Assembly: GCA_029378245.1 (NCBI GenBank) | Contig: JARKIF010000002.1 | Location: forward strand, 3,162,001-3,226,000 | Source of the DNA: Roridomyces roridus | Taxonomy: Eukaryota; Basidiomycota; Agaricomycetes; Agaricales; Mycenaceae | DNA: 64,000 bases | Reading direction: 5' to 3' | In this document: positions 19,889 through 31,557 of the stretch, piece after piece | Layout: every line of letters starts with the position of its first letter | Position numbering within the stretch: position 1 is the first letter of the stretch | Position numbers and translations under genes: made by a program | Notes under the pieces: model-generated | Seen by the model: only the letters and a program-made list of their open reading frames with translations | Told to the model about the DNA's origin: nothing | Database searches by the model: none

Positions 19889-21302
19889 TTATAAGCACAA
19901 CAGCGCCCTCGCAAAGAAAATAAACATACTTCGCTTCAGCATTGCCTTCTCCGTCAACCCCGGCACCTCGCACTCACACCAAAAATCCCCCACCAGCAGT
20001 CCGTCTGTCTGTATCATCGTGCCCTCCTGAACATCACATATATTCGAGTCGCTCTGCCGAAACCTCCGCGTCTTCAGCATCCTGGCAGGTCGATTAAACA
20101 GCCCCGATTTCCTCTCGGGCTGTACCATCATCAACGGGCTATTCACATCCCCGCCCATCTCCCGTCCGATCGAGGTGCCGCCCCACAGGGCATCGCGGGG
20201 TGCCGTCCCTTCGTACAGGTCTGCATAGAACCAGATGCGCCGGTGTTCCACTTTTGAGACACAGAGTTTGAGGGAGTTGACGGTGGCAGGTGGAATTATA
20301 TGTGCCCGCTCGATGCGGCCCTGGGCGGTGTGGACCGAGTCGAATGCAGCGGATGAGCGAACCTCGCCATCTCGGTTGTAGAGACGGTAGTAAACTACCC
20401 GAAGCTGGTTAGATCCTGTGCGGGCGAGTTGAGATGGAACACATACCGTATTTGTCAAGTGGAATCTCGCGATTCGCATACTCCTCGGCCTGGGGTCGCG
20501 CGTTTGTCGCCTCAATGCTGAGCTCCTCGAGGAGAACAACAGCGAGCGGGTTGTCAGGGCTCGCGCCGTGCCTCCCATCTCCCGTCAATACAACCGCCGC
20601 GTCGTCTTTCATCGGCTGCGAGTCGTACATGGTCGCGTAGATCTGCGTCCCGCTGGTGGTGGTCGCAGGCGGAGAGCTGGATATACTAGTGATGGATGGG
20701 TACAGAAAAAGGAATGTCTCCAACAAATTTGATGGCGCTACCAGCTGTGCCTTCGGGGATTCCTCCACTGAGATCGTCCGATCAGGAAGCCCTTCCGCAG
20801 CTAGGATACGGCGCTTCAGCATACCCGCAAGATGCGGCGGCGGCACTGAGCGTGCGAGTATGCGACCGACGAAGGGATCTGGGCTGCTGGCTGCTGCTTT
20901 GACGGGTATCGCGCCGGTGGGAGTATAAATGCGATAGTGGACTTCGTAGTCGGGAGCGGTGACCAACGAAGGAGGAGGGGGCGGGGACAACGGCGTTAAT
21001 GGCGGAGATCTATAAGATGCAACCGAAGAGACCGTTGACGCCGAGTCCGCCAGCGACTCGGAACTTACACTAGACGGCACTCCAGATCTGTAGGACGGAG
21101 GGCACGCGCCTGTGTGGGTCGTTCCCGATATGAGAGCTGTGGTGGGAGAGAACAGAGGCGGTAATGGCGCGGATCTGTAAGATGGAGCCGAAGAGGCCGT
21201 GCGCACTGAGTCCGCCAACGACTGGGAACGCATACTAGACGGAACTCCAGATCTGTAGCCCGGAGGGGACTCGGACGAGCCTGTGTGGGTTGATATCGAC
21301 AT
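19889..21302 (-). CDS. family X protein, copy 2
   Basis: Start MSISTHTGSSESPPGYRSG at 21302. The N-terminal head is longer than in copy 1 and holds a doubled unit (PPGYRSGVPSSMRSQSLADS and PPSYRSGVPSSVSSESLADS), each with a PPxY motif. At the junction where copies 1, 3 and 4 have an intron, this copy reads straight through: PDYEVHYRIYTP. Further down, relative to copies 1, 3 and 4, two bases are missing in CSISTRPHR near 20427-20435. Either this is a frameshift, or the 31-nt GTATGTG...CACAG stretch there is spliced out, which restores DKYGSNQLRVVYYR. Ends ARALLCL, stop 19889-19891. Same two-module body as the other copies. Function unknown. Confidence 0.65.
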
Positions 21303-22210
21303 GTGGTGGGCGAGAACAAGGACAGTGGCTTTATACCGGCATAAGAGCTGTTGTGAGAGAGAACAAGGACAGGCACAGGCAGATAATATATCATGGCTTC
21401 GAAAGACGCCCGCTATTTTCTGCGACACAACTGCACAGCAAAAACATCCATAGCGGGGTGAGCACAGTTCCTGTAAATCCAGATTCAACTTTGAACATTG
21501 CAACCTGAGCTGCTTCTGTTACGCCGGAACAGGGTTGGAACTCACATCCACACCACGGCTGAATTGCATGCCAAAGGAGAGAACGCCGGCGGCACATTTG
21601 GCAAGATGGGCCATGGCTCAGTATTATTACCCATGCCGGGCCACCCTCGACGATGGGGAAGACGCGCCTGAAAACATAACCAGCAGCGGTCATTTGATGC
21701 AATGCACTTGGCAGGGATCACTTTCGACCCCCAGAGCCCTTCTCTGGGGACACAGAGTACGGGAAGGTCAACCGTTGCATGGAGCACAGAGGAGAGCGTG
21801 TGTGCTGAGTTAATGGAGGCCATCCGGAGGAAGATGCATCAAAGCCAGTGTCAATCAGTCGGCGACGGTCTAAGTCTTCGGCCGAAACATGTCTCTCGCC
21901 ACAGCGTCGCATTGCGGTAGTCTCGCAAACAAGACTTTCTCGTAGTGAAGACACTTTCACAAAGGGAAACATTGCGGTAAGTACAAGGGAATGGACCATT
22001 TAGATACAGTACTATAGTGAAGAAGCGGAGAACTACATACTTGAGTATTTCGAGAGGCATGTAGTAGTAAGGTTCGTCAAGACAGTTGTGGATGTAGCCT
22101 CACAATACGCCAGTGGGACGATGAACAGAAGGAGGCGCTTAGCATGCACACTTGGGAAAGTGGCGATTGCATATAGGAGGGTGGAAACATGGATGACTCC
22201 AATACTCGCA
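21303..22210. repeat. duplicated flanks between family X copies 2 and 3
   Basis: No gene. 21303-21800 repeats the copy 1 upstream region (TTATACCGGCATAAGAGCTGTTG, ATAATATATCATGGC, GGCTGAATTGCATG). 21975-22075 repeats the 3' flank of the family. 21800-21975 shows no match within the window. Confidence 0.6.
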
Positions 22211-23778
22211 CTACTCGTCCAGCAACTCGAACCATTCTGTGGATGATAGTTGTAAGAACAACAGCGCCCTCGCGAAGAAAATAAACATACTTCGCTTCAG
22301 CATCGCCCTCTCCGCCAACCCCGGCACGATACACTCACACAGGGAATCCTTCAAGACCACTCCGTCTGTCTGCATCACCGTGCCCTCCGGAATATCATAA
22401 ATCAGTGGCAACTTCTCATTATTCCGATGCCTCCGCGTCTTCAGGGTCAGCATCCTTGCAGGTCGATTAAACAGCCCCGATTTCCTCTCAGGCTGTACCA
22501 TCATCAACGGGCTATTCACATCCCCGCCCATCTGCCGTCCGATCGAGGTGCCGCCCCACAGGGCATCGCGGGGAGCCGTCCCTTGGTACAGGTCTGCATA
22601 TTTCCAGATCCGCTGGCGTTCCACTTTCGCGATGCAGGATCTGAGTGAGTCGACGGTGGCATGTGGGGTAACATGTGCCCGCTCGATGCGGCCCAGGGCG
22701 GTGTGGACCGAGTCGAACGCAACGGAAGAACGAACCTCGCCATCTCGGTTGTAGAGACGGTAGTAAACTACCCGAAGCTGGTTAGATACTGTCCGTGTGC
22801 GAATTGAGACGGAACACATACTGTATTTGTCCAGCGGAATCTCGCGACTGGCATAGTCCTCGGCCTGCGGTCGCGCCTTTCTCGCCTCACCAGTGAGCTC
22901 CTCGAGGAAAACAACCGCAAGCGGGTTGTCAGGGCTCGCGCCGTGCCTCCCATCTCCCGTCAATACAACCCACGCGTCGTCTCTCATCAGCTCTGAATCG
23001 TAGATGCTCGCGTAGATCTGTGTCCCGTTGGTGGTGGGCGCAGGCGTAGAGCTGGATATACTAGTGATGGATGGGTACGAATTGTAATTGTATGGATTGC
23101 GGTTGTTAGTATCCCTGCTGGTAGTGGAGCTCAAGGAATACATGCTGGACCGGTTGTGAGATGCATTGGATGAAGGGGGTCGGAGGAGTTTCCCATTAAG
23201 CACGGACGTAGACCGCACCAAAAGTCGACTGAGTCTTGGCGACCCGGATAGCGATATACGGGACGTCGTAGGCGAAGACTGGGACGGGGACGGCACGAGC
23301 TGCGCGTTCGGTGATTCCTCCACTGAGATCATCAGATCGAGAAGCCCCTCCGCAGCTAGGATACGGCGCTTGAGCACACCCGCAAGATGGGGCGGCGGCA
23401 CCGAGCGTGCGAGTATGCGACCGACGAATGGATCTGGGCGGCTGGCTGCTTCTTTGACGGGTATCGCCCCGCTGGGAGTATATAGGCGGTAATAGACTGC
23501 ATCGACCGCTTCAGCGACAAGGATCACAGACTGACAATTTGACTCGCACCTTCGTATTCGGGAGCGGTGATCAAAGAAGGAGGAGGCGGAGGCGGAGCGG
23601 GCAACGGCGGTAATGGCGCAGATTTGTAAGATGGAGCCGCAGAGGCCGTGCGCCTCGACCCTGAGTCCGCCAACGACCCAGAACGCATACTAGAGGGAAC
23701 TCCAGACCTGTAAGACGGAGGGGACGACATGAGAGCTGCCGTGGGAGGTATCAGGCCTAGGGTGATATCATACAGCAC
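22211..23778 (-). CDS. family X protein, copy 3 (longest)
   Basis: Exon 1 begins MLYDITLGLIPPTAALMSS at 23778 (a later ATG at 23730, MSSPPSYRSG, is also possible). The intron ends at GATGCAG and gives PEYEVYYRLYTPSGAIPV. Compared with the other copies it carries an insertion of about 65 residues after the first module, rich in Ser, Asn and Arg (SRISLSGSPRLSR, NRNPYNYNSY). The rest follows the family: DGRHGASPDNPLAVV, IPLDKYSMCSVS, VVYYRLYNRDGEV, GLFNRPARML. It alone keeps the long end FLQLSSTEWFELLDE; copies 2 and 4 stop earlier and copy 1 is shifted. It may be closest to the ancestral C-terminus. Function unknown. Confidence 0.72.
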
Positions 23779-24071
23779 GGGTGTTCAGCGGCACAAACAC
23801 ACGGCACAAATTTAAACAAGGTCCACTGGTGCACAGATCACAGAGCGCCTGCGCCGAGTTGACAGCAATTCTATTAGCCTTTGCACACCGGGTGACCCTG
23901 GATAAGCTCTTCCTGAATTGACAGTGAGAAGGACATTGAGGAGTTGCACGACTACCTACGCAAGTCGCACTCCCAAGAACGCGACCTCGTACCAGGAACT
24001 GATGAAGGTCCCGACAACCAAGACAGCTCATTTCTAAAATGACGCGCAACGCGCAGTGCCGTCCGTGTGGC

Positions 24072-24254
24072 TCATCGGAGTGATGATAGGTCCATTCTTA
24101 TCAAGAAGCAACGCCCGGATGTGCTGGCAGCTGGGTTGCCCGAGGCCTCAGCGTAGATGAGAGTCCATCTGTAAGAAGCGCAGAGCTTGGAAGCGGAGGC
24201 CATCTGGTAAGAACGAGGATGATGAAGGTAGAGTCGAAGAATAGAATCACACAA
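24072..24254 (-). pseudogene. 5' remnant of alpha/beta hydrolase
   Basis: Reads MASASKLCASYRWTLIYAEASGNPA, clearly matching the intact hydrolase start (MASISKFCASSDGTHIYAEASGNPA). After about 25 residues the copy shrinks to fragments (RCFLIRMDLSSLR against the intact LLSGIVFDKLFSDS region) and ends. The HG motif and everything beyond are missing. It sits immediately upstream of family X copy 3, the same place as the smaller remnant upstream of copy 1, so it probably travelled with that unit. Confidence 0.75.
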
Positions 24255-24470
24255 GAATCACAATCTGTTCCGCCGATGCGCTACACACTGCGCAACAACG
24301 GATCACAGATCGCAAGCTCAAAATGGAAATGGATCAAGGCGCCGACTTGTGCTGCCAGGAAACACTTGAAAGTCGTTCACTCGTTTGTGAGCTCCATGGT
24401 TCAGGAGGAGCAAGTTATCTCTGTGCGTCCACTGCATTCCCCTCGTTATCACTCGCTCTCAAGGTCCAAA

Positions 24471-25719
24471 TCAGGGTTTACTCTGCCCTTTCGACGGCCG
24501 CGCATCCACAGGTGCATACATGGACCAATGTAGTTTTACGAGACGTTCGACCTGCTTCAAATCCACTGCAGACTTTTTCATCTCCGCTCGCTGGAACGGT
24601 CGTATAAATGAAGCAATTCCATCCAACCAATGCAGAAACTCACCATTGCAAACCCGACTCCTCTATACACGGCCCCGTAGACGTCCTTGTACTCTGGGTG
24701 CGTCTTGGGTATACCCATCGCATGTAGAGCCGATTGCTTTATTATCTACGCAGTCGTTAGTTGGCATAAAGAACGAGGGGAAAAAACGCACAGTTTTATT
24801 CGCCTTCTCCATCTGACTCTCGACCTCCCAGTCCTCCGTGCGTTTTCGTTTGCCTTTGTTCTCCACAACTGCCCCCTCCCCAAATACATCCTCCTCAATA
24901 GGAATAATCTCTCGCTCCTTCCCCTTGGCACTGCGCGCTATTGGCATCTCCGGGACTTTGAACGAGCCAGAACTTTCGACACCCAGACGGACCCCACTCC
25001 CGAGATTCGCGAGCGTGCTGGCGCTGCGTTTCTTGGCAAACATGGTTCCACCGCCGAGACTCGCTGATCGGTCGAAGCGCAGTGGAGGACGACGCGGGGT
25101 GGGGTCGTCGGGTCGTGGGAGGCGAGGAGCTGTGGGCAGGGGCGCGGGTGTTATGCGTGCTACAACGAGTTGGAGCTCTATGCCCTGTGGTCGAGCAAAT
25201 ATGACCATGTGTGTGGTTTCAGGACCGTCTGGGATGAGTTAGTCCAGCGCAGTTGAGGTTAGGTGAGGTATCGTACCGCTGTCCCCCAACGCGACTTTGA
25301 TACCAGACTGCGATGACGAGGAGGGATCGAGGCAGAAAGTATTCTCAAAGTATATTCGACTGAGAGTGGCACTGGGATGAACGTCCCTGGACAAACTTGA
25401 GCCAGGAAACACAGTAAAGCATAATTGCGACGCACATGGTGATCCCACCCGTCTCGTCCGTGTAGATGTCGCTGAGCTTGGTGAGCCCTATCCAGCGAAG
25501 GCTAGGTCGACCGCGCATACTCTCCAGCGCCAACGCGAGTGGGTTGTCCAGCAGCTTGTGTCCCGGAGACGTGGTATCGAGCCGCGCAGAAAACGTGAGA
25601 CCATCGAGGAGGAGGTGTGAGTCTGGCAAAGAGAGGGCGCCACGGTAGAGAAGACGAAAAGGAGAGGCACGAGGTGGGGTGGGCTGGATGATATTGATGT
25701 TTGGCTGGCTCTTGGACAT
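24471..25719 (-). CDS. putative Sld7-like DNA replication regulator
   Basis: Start MSKSQPNINIIQPTPP at 25719; five or more exons; stop 24473-24471. N-terminal part: RLLYRGALSLPDSHLLLDG, RPSLRWIGLTKLSDIY, then IYFENTFCLDP and MVIFARPQGIELQLVVARI. The middle is basic and disordered, with an NLS-like KGKRKRTEDW. The C-terminus, spliced, reads KQSALHAMGIPKTHPEYKDV, then YGAVYRGVGFAM, then VERLVKLHWSMYAPV. The pattern of a short helix, then E-(Y/F)-K-x-x-Y-x-x-(V/I)-Y-R-G-x-x-F at the end of the protein fits the Sld7 C-terminal domain, which holds Sld3 at replication origins in fungi. The call rests on that motif as I remember it and would need a profile search. Nuclear if correct. Confidence 0.5.
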
Positions 25720-25900
25720 GGTGGTCACGGTGAACGATCGAGACGCGTTGTGTACGCGAGTGTCTGATCGATCGCCTGTGCCGAAGCTTGCCGAAACGAG
25801 GTGTAGACCAAGAAATATATGGATACATTATAGCGAACAAAATATACAGAGCATTTCGATAGCGAGAGCGTCTAACAACCAAGAAATAAACAAACCTAGT

Positions 25901-26814
25901 TCATGCCACCTTCGGGACTGGGTACGACAGCAGATTCAACATGAGCCTCCACGTTCCATCCTGAAAGACCACCGGTCGCACCCCACCAAACTGACGAAAT
26001 CCGCCAAGCACATCAATCCGCCTATACTCTCTCGTCGAGATATCGCGCAATTCGTAAGCATCGTCCGCGCGTTTGAGCGCCGAACTTTGCAAAGCGCTCA
26101 AGGGCGTGGGGTTGATAGGTGAGTGACTATCTCTTATGAGACGCAAGTCGTCGTCCGATAGGACGGCCATGAAATACGCGTGTATCGCGTCGAGGACGTC
26201 GATAATCTTTGCGTTTGATTCCTTGATCATGATCGGTCCCCAGCGCTGCATCCAGTATGAGAGGAAAGGCGAATCCTCATCGGCGCAGATCCATATTTCC
26301 TCCGCACTAGGAAACACGGCGGTTTCCCCCAGTTTCACATTTCGCAAGATGGAGCGACCGGTGTAGTGTCGTGCTTGTTCTGGCCGGTGGAGTATGTCCC
26401 ACTGCAACTGAGGAATCGTCGGATTCAACGGATTCGGCCTGAAAATTCTCAGGTGAGAAATGGTATCGAAAACGCGCCAGGAAACACGTACAGTAGACTG
26501 GGATGAATGTGCAAAGGCACCGGAGTCCCAAATGGCAGCGGAGGGAACGTTCCCGGTGTCCAGTGCAGGGTGTCCGCAGGCAGGACAGAAAGACCGTCTC
26601 TCAGCGGGACATTGGCGTAGTCGGGCCAAGCAGGCGTATTCGCAGGCGTCTGAGGCACCCCATGCCCAGTCGCCATATGCTGCTGCCACGCCAGGGCGGT
26701 CGGGTTGTTCAGGTTCATCCCGGGGATGGGGATCGTGGGCATGTAGTTGGAAGCCATACCCGCGGATGGTAAGCCCAAGGGAGCCAGAGGCTGGCGTATA
26801 GGGTAGACTGACAT
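25901..26814 (-). CDS. DUF6699-type basidiomycete protein
   Basis: Exon 1 (from MSVYPIRQPLAPLG at 26814) is a Pro-rich, flexible head ending TPVPLHIHPSLLY. After an intron of about 50 nt the conserved domain begins: RPNPLNPTIPQLQWDILH, HYTGRSILRNVKLGETAVFP, EIWICADEDSPFLSYWMQRW, IIDVLDAIHAYFMAVLSDDD, and near the end GVRPVVFQDGTWRLMLNL. This matches the DUF6699 pattern (a W-D hook followed by a beta-sandwich-like domain), a family very abundant in Agaricomycetes and of unknown function. Stop TGA 25903-25901. Length about 285 residues, which is normal for the family. Confidence 0.78.
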
Positions 26815-28590
26815 GAGGGGAAATAAAAAGCTGTTGCGTAAGGGAAATTTTTAAGCTCACCAAAGCCCGTCCCAGAGGTCGGCGGATTCCAGCGCGGAGT
26901 CAAGCGTCGCATTGAAGTAAGATGAAAGGCGCGTTTGTGAATACGTCAATTCCGGTTTATCGGTGCTCAATCGGGCCAGAAAGGGTCACTGAGAAGCTGA
27001 TGCACGAGGCCAATGACTCGGACGGCGGTGAGATGTACTCGAAAGGGATGGGGCAGCAGTTGTAAGGCCGTAAACAAGAGCGGGTTTCAAAACAAGATCT
27101 TCCATTTGAGACAAAAGCGGAAAACAACTCTAGTGTGGCGCACAACAAGAACTGAACAAGGTTGACAGATGCACGCGGCCAATCATTCGCGGGATCATGC
27201 CGACCAGACGCCGATCCCGCCCAAAATTTCTCCCTACCACAAACCAGCCGGTGTCTTGCCCCAAACTCTGGCCACCAGGCCTTTCCACAGAGCGAGTTTA
27301 GTGAATTATCGCCCGAACGGACTGGAGCATCTAAAGATATGGTAAGAGAGCATCTACGCATTGCGCCCACAAATGACAATTGGACCCACGAGACTATTGT
27401 TCCCAGAGATGGCCCTGGTTACAGCTCAAAAATGGCAGCCACATAGCCCTCTACCATACGGAAGAGTCTGAGACAACAGCCCGCTTCCACTGGGAGATCC
27501 TGGTCAATGCGGTAAGCTCGCGGCTTTTCAACAACGATTCAGATGCTCTGCACCATCCCTCATCCGCGGAGATCCATTCCGGCATCGACAGGCAAGTCGC
27601 CGCTCAGTGTAATACCCCGCTCACATGGGCTGGACTTGCGCCCAATGGCTCACACGCGTCCTCGAGATTCTCGTTGAAGCAAGCATAATGGGCGTGGAAG
27701 TCGGGTCCAAGGAATCGATTGGAAAGACATTTTCTACATCCATGTTTACGGGTTGGCAAAGGGGTGGGTTCGAGACGGAAAGGACGTCAAATTCCTCGTG
27801 TTGAAATCGTGTCTTTGGATAAAGTCCTTTTGGCGGCTATTTGGCCCTTCTATGCTCGGTCCGAAAGCAGCGTGCGTTGAGTACTCTAGTAACGCGGCCG
27901 TATCGTACCTCGGACTTCGTAGTGCATGATCCAAAGTCCGATTGTGACTGCAGCCCCGACTGTCGCGTTGGAGATGTACCTTATCGATGGCGTCCATTTC
28001 CACACGGTAGGACAAAGAATAAGCCATGGCAATTGTTCTACGAACGGTTGAACCAGGTAACGGCGTTTCGGAGGGTACAGAAATAGGCAAGCCATTGTTC
28101 TTTTGTGCAGCGCGCTAGATGTCGTAGAAAACTGTTCGGAGGCATGGTGACTGACAAGCCAACAGACAAGGTCGCCCACAGACACGAATGCAGAAGACAA
28201 GAACAAAAAGCGGTGAAACACTGATGGCAAGTGATCACGACATCTCTGCCGCTTCTCTGCTTCTTCCACCCACGACCGCTGACAGTTCAACTCAGTTGCT
28301 TTTGTCCTTATTCTGCTGGAAGACTTGTCTGGATGGAAACCGGCTAGAGGCTTCGACGGTTCATTGTCTTTTCTGCCCTCGGCCGGCATGCCTCTTTTCT
28401 TTGTTTTCTGTGGCTTAAAAAGAAACATTTGGAGAGCTTTCTCTCGACCGTTGAACAGAACATGCAACTCTTATCTCGTCTCCTTGGGCGCCACAGCCGT
28501 ACGTCTCTATTGCGCCTCTTCTCTGTGATAGGTGTCTAATGGGATTCAGATGAACGCACGACACAGAATGCTCAGGCTTCGAACCATGCG
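26815..28590. other. gene-poor stretch
   Basis: About 1.8 kb in which I see no gene I can support. Open frames on both strands reach 190 codons (27886-28467, minus) but show no domain and no conserved splicing. No long repeats shared with the rest of the window. Confidence 0.4.
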
Positions 28591-29530
28591 ATGGACGTAG
28601 GACCCGTGCTCGAGACTCATGCCAGCCCAACCCCTCCGGCGCCAGCTGCAGGTACCAAGATTTCTCTGCCCATGCGTCTAATGTCACCCTCAGTATTGCG
28701 GAATCGGAGAAAGAAGGGACAAAATCCAGCCCGTCGGCGATCTACCGCTGTTACAGCTTTGGATGATCCTCTGGAAGCGATACGGTCATTCGACGCTGCG
28801 CTCGAGAGTTTCATGAATGAGCACTTCCCGAAGGACGGACACCGTTTTGCCGACACTCCGGCGATTGTCATCTTCCCACCGCCCGTTCCTGTCCTTGCTT
28901 ACGCTCCACAAATTCCCAACCTTGCGCTTCTTGTGCCGCCCTCGGAATCGGAATTGAGGCATCGGAGAAGGAAGGGGCAAAACCCAGCCCGTCGGTCGGC
29001 CGTTGTTTCATCTCCGCTGCCGTCCATCGAAACTGTGTTGTTGACAGAGAAGAAAGGTGCGTAATGGAAATGCCCTGGACTGCGGTTTGGTTGAATGTTT
29101 AACAGAACAAGGAGCTTCGGATGCCCTCCAACCACAAACTTCCGCGGTTCATTCTGAACCTACGGATAAGGAAAAGTGTCTTCCTCCTCTTCCGACGCCC
29201 GACGTAGATGCAACTCAAGGCGGAGTGCTCCAACGCCGCAAAGCCAAGCGCCTCACCAACTCGAGCTCCAACCGCATCGCAAACAGCTGCGTCTTCTGCG
29301 AGGTCGGGCTATCTCACCAAGCTTGTCTCATCAACGTATTGGAATGGTTGCCACCTCCGCCACCTCGATCAGGACCACTCGTCCGGCCGTTTTTGGCGCG
29401 CAAACCGGTACCAAGGGAGGTCGTTGCGAATGCTTTGGCTCCGGCCTCTGCAGCCAGGCGATCGTCGTTCTATACCTTTCCGGCTGTTTGCACGGCGGTG
29501 CTTGCTCTGGTGTTGCTGACCAGGAACTGA
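28591..29530 (+). CDS. orphan protein with RKGQNPARR repeats and C-terminal TM
   Basis: Two exons: from MDVGPVLETHASPT to TEKK, intron about 29056-29104 (GTGCGTA...AACAG), then EQGASDALQPQTS to the stop at 29528-29530; about 295 residues. Seen: a basic motif used twice (RRKKGQNPARR and RRRKGQNPARR) and a third weaker form (QRRKAKRL); a Pro-rich WLPPPPPRSGP; a single hydrophobic stretch at the very end (FYTFPAVCTAVLALVLLTRN). There is no signal peptide, so the layout is that of a tail-anchored membrane protein with a long, disordered, basic cytosolic part. No family recognised. Confidence 0.5.
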
Positions 29531-30095
29531 GGCTGCAGGGCGTCGAGGGCGAAACAAAGAAGACGACTATGGGATGAACAGTAATGGACTCGGACGAATC
29601 ACTTAATGAACCAATGACTGTCATGGCTACACGTTGAGCACGAATGCATTTACCGATCGACGCGTAGTTGACCCGACGCGTTATTTGTTCCAGTAGCTCT
29701 CCTGGTCTCGTGACACGTATTCTCTTTGCTTCTGACTGTCACTTTGCGGCCACAGATTTCTTGATGGTCCTCCGTTTCTTGTAACATATGTATCTTGAAA
29801 ATTCAAGTCAACCGCAATGGCACAGCACAGCGTTTATTTCCAGTTCAGATATTCTGAGAAATCACGGCAACTTCCTGCTTGTTTTCAAAGACAACACCGT
29901 TGTGTGCGCCCTTGTTCTGCCTAGTGGACCTATCCATCATATGCGTATACTAGTCCCCTATTGTCTCTTGGCCACACTATTTTTTCTCTTGTTCCTGTTT
30001 GCCTAAAAGGACTCGGGGTATGTCTTCGCCTTCCAACCCCGAGCCCAAGTTTCGAATGTGCTCCGTATCCCGACTCTTACCTTGCAGGCGGCGCA

Positions 30096-31179
30096 ATGGC
30101 CGTAAGCACTCATTTTCCGCTCGTTTGCTGGAGTTATCCTGACGGTTTTGGATTCAGAGGCTCGAAATGCTGATCGCCATGTTCGCTTTGACGTCCCTGA
30201 ATCGACATCGTCATCGACATCGACTCGACCAGCGGAACAACGTTTCGGTCGCAAAACACAGTCGTCTCCCCTCATTCCTCCGATTTGGGCACGTCCCGCC
30301 TATGCTGTTCAAGTTGGTCATTTAATCAAATGCACTTTTATTTTTGTTTTCTGGTCCCAACTTTTATTTCTGTGCCTCAGATGTTTTTCACAAGCTCGGT
30401 CCCTGTATTTATTTTGTTATTAAGGGTTCCGGACATCGTGCCGAGCGGCGTTCGGCTCTCCCGCTTCAGCGCCCTGCCAGTGATCAAGCTGTTTGGAAGG
30501 CGGGAAGTTTGTCAGCCGGCGGCCGTTACGTGATTCTCTGATCCGGCGTTACCTGCTCTCTGCTCTTGCTCTCATCTGCCGCCTCTCCATAGATTTCCAT
30601 CCTATCTCGATACAGCCCTTCCGATGTCATCAATGGTCGACCACACATCACGTCCTCAGCATTTCCACCCTCGTCTCCTGTCGTGTCGAGACAGCGTTTG
30701 CCCGGTGCCCGGGTGCCGATGATTGGCGGATTTCTTTCAACGCTGGATGGATGCTCTCAGGAGGATTGTGGTGGTACACCGGGGCCACGCGAAGTGCCAT
30801 ATGAGCATTGAGGCGAGTGCTGCCTTCGTTATCCTTCTTATTCTTCCGCCTAGATCGCTTTTACCGTCGGCATCGCGGCGGTCCCAACGCCTCCCTTTCC
30901 ATACCTCCGCGTAGACGACGCCGTCAATCCACATCGACTTTGCTGCTCTGCACGCCCCGTCCTTGTTGTGGGCATTGGTCCACGCAACGCGCGGCGTCCA
31001 ATTCATGCGAGTCGGTGTCGGATTCGGGTCGAGTACTTGACGTCGTGGACATCTGGGAGCGCGCTGAGGAATTCGCCCAGCGGTATCGACACGTTGAATT
31101 CGTGGCGCACGCAGCGTCGCAGGCACATGAGTCAGATGTGCCGTGGTGGGAATGGCTTTCAGCTTTCCGTGCACCATAG
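30096..31179 (+). CDS. possible multi-exon orphan gene (uncertain model)
   Basis: Two stretches look coding. At 30096-30315, ATGGCC followed by an intron leads to ARNADRHVRFDVPESTSS, then PLIPPIWARPAYAVQ. At 30990-31179, DSGRVLDVVDIWERAEEF, then VPWWEWLSAFRAP and a stop. A middle piece ADFFQRWMDALRRIVVVHRG (30723-30782) may be an exon. I could not join these into one frame with confidence. The opening HVRFDVP and the aromatic W-pairs resemble heads of DUF6699-like mushroom proteins, but that is only an impression. Confidence 0.3.
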
Positions 31180-31557
31180 TTATTGCGGCTCGTCCAGACC
31201 TGACCTGTCTACGCGGGCCATCCTGGTGTCAGGGTTTTTCGCCTATGTGCTGCTTCCCATCCCCATCACGTCGCCCCGACTCACACAACGAACCTCACCA
31301 GTTCCCGCTGGCGTTGGGGCTCAACACTGCTCACAAGCTGCTCAACACCGCCGGGAGCTTCGGGACTGGCTGCCTATGTAAGTGATCGGTTCCCAATGAT
31401 GGCACGGCGGCCACGGCCAACTGCCGAACCAACCTTCCACACTGAATAAAACTGGTAGTTCAAGCAAAAGGCCTCTGAAATATAGAGTTAAGACCGTTTG
31501 AACTTTGAAAATAAAAACTTTGCGGCCGAAAACAAAAATCAAAGTGTGTTTGATTAA

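Noticed and set aside
27886..28467. 193-codon minus-strand frame with hydrophobic patches
   Set aside because: Looks like a membrane protein at first glance (SVGDLVCWLVSHH, AVTIGLWIMHY), but the start and the rest make no sense and no splice sites improve it.
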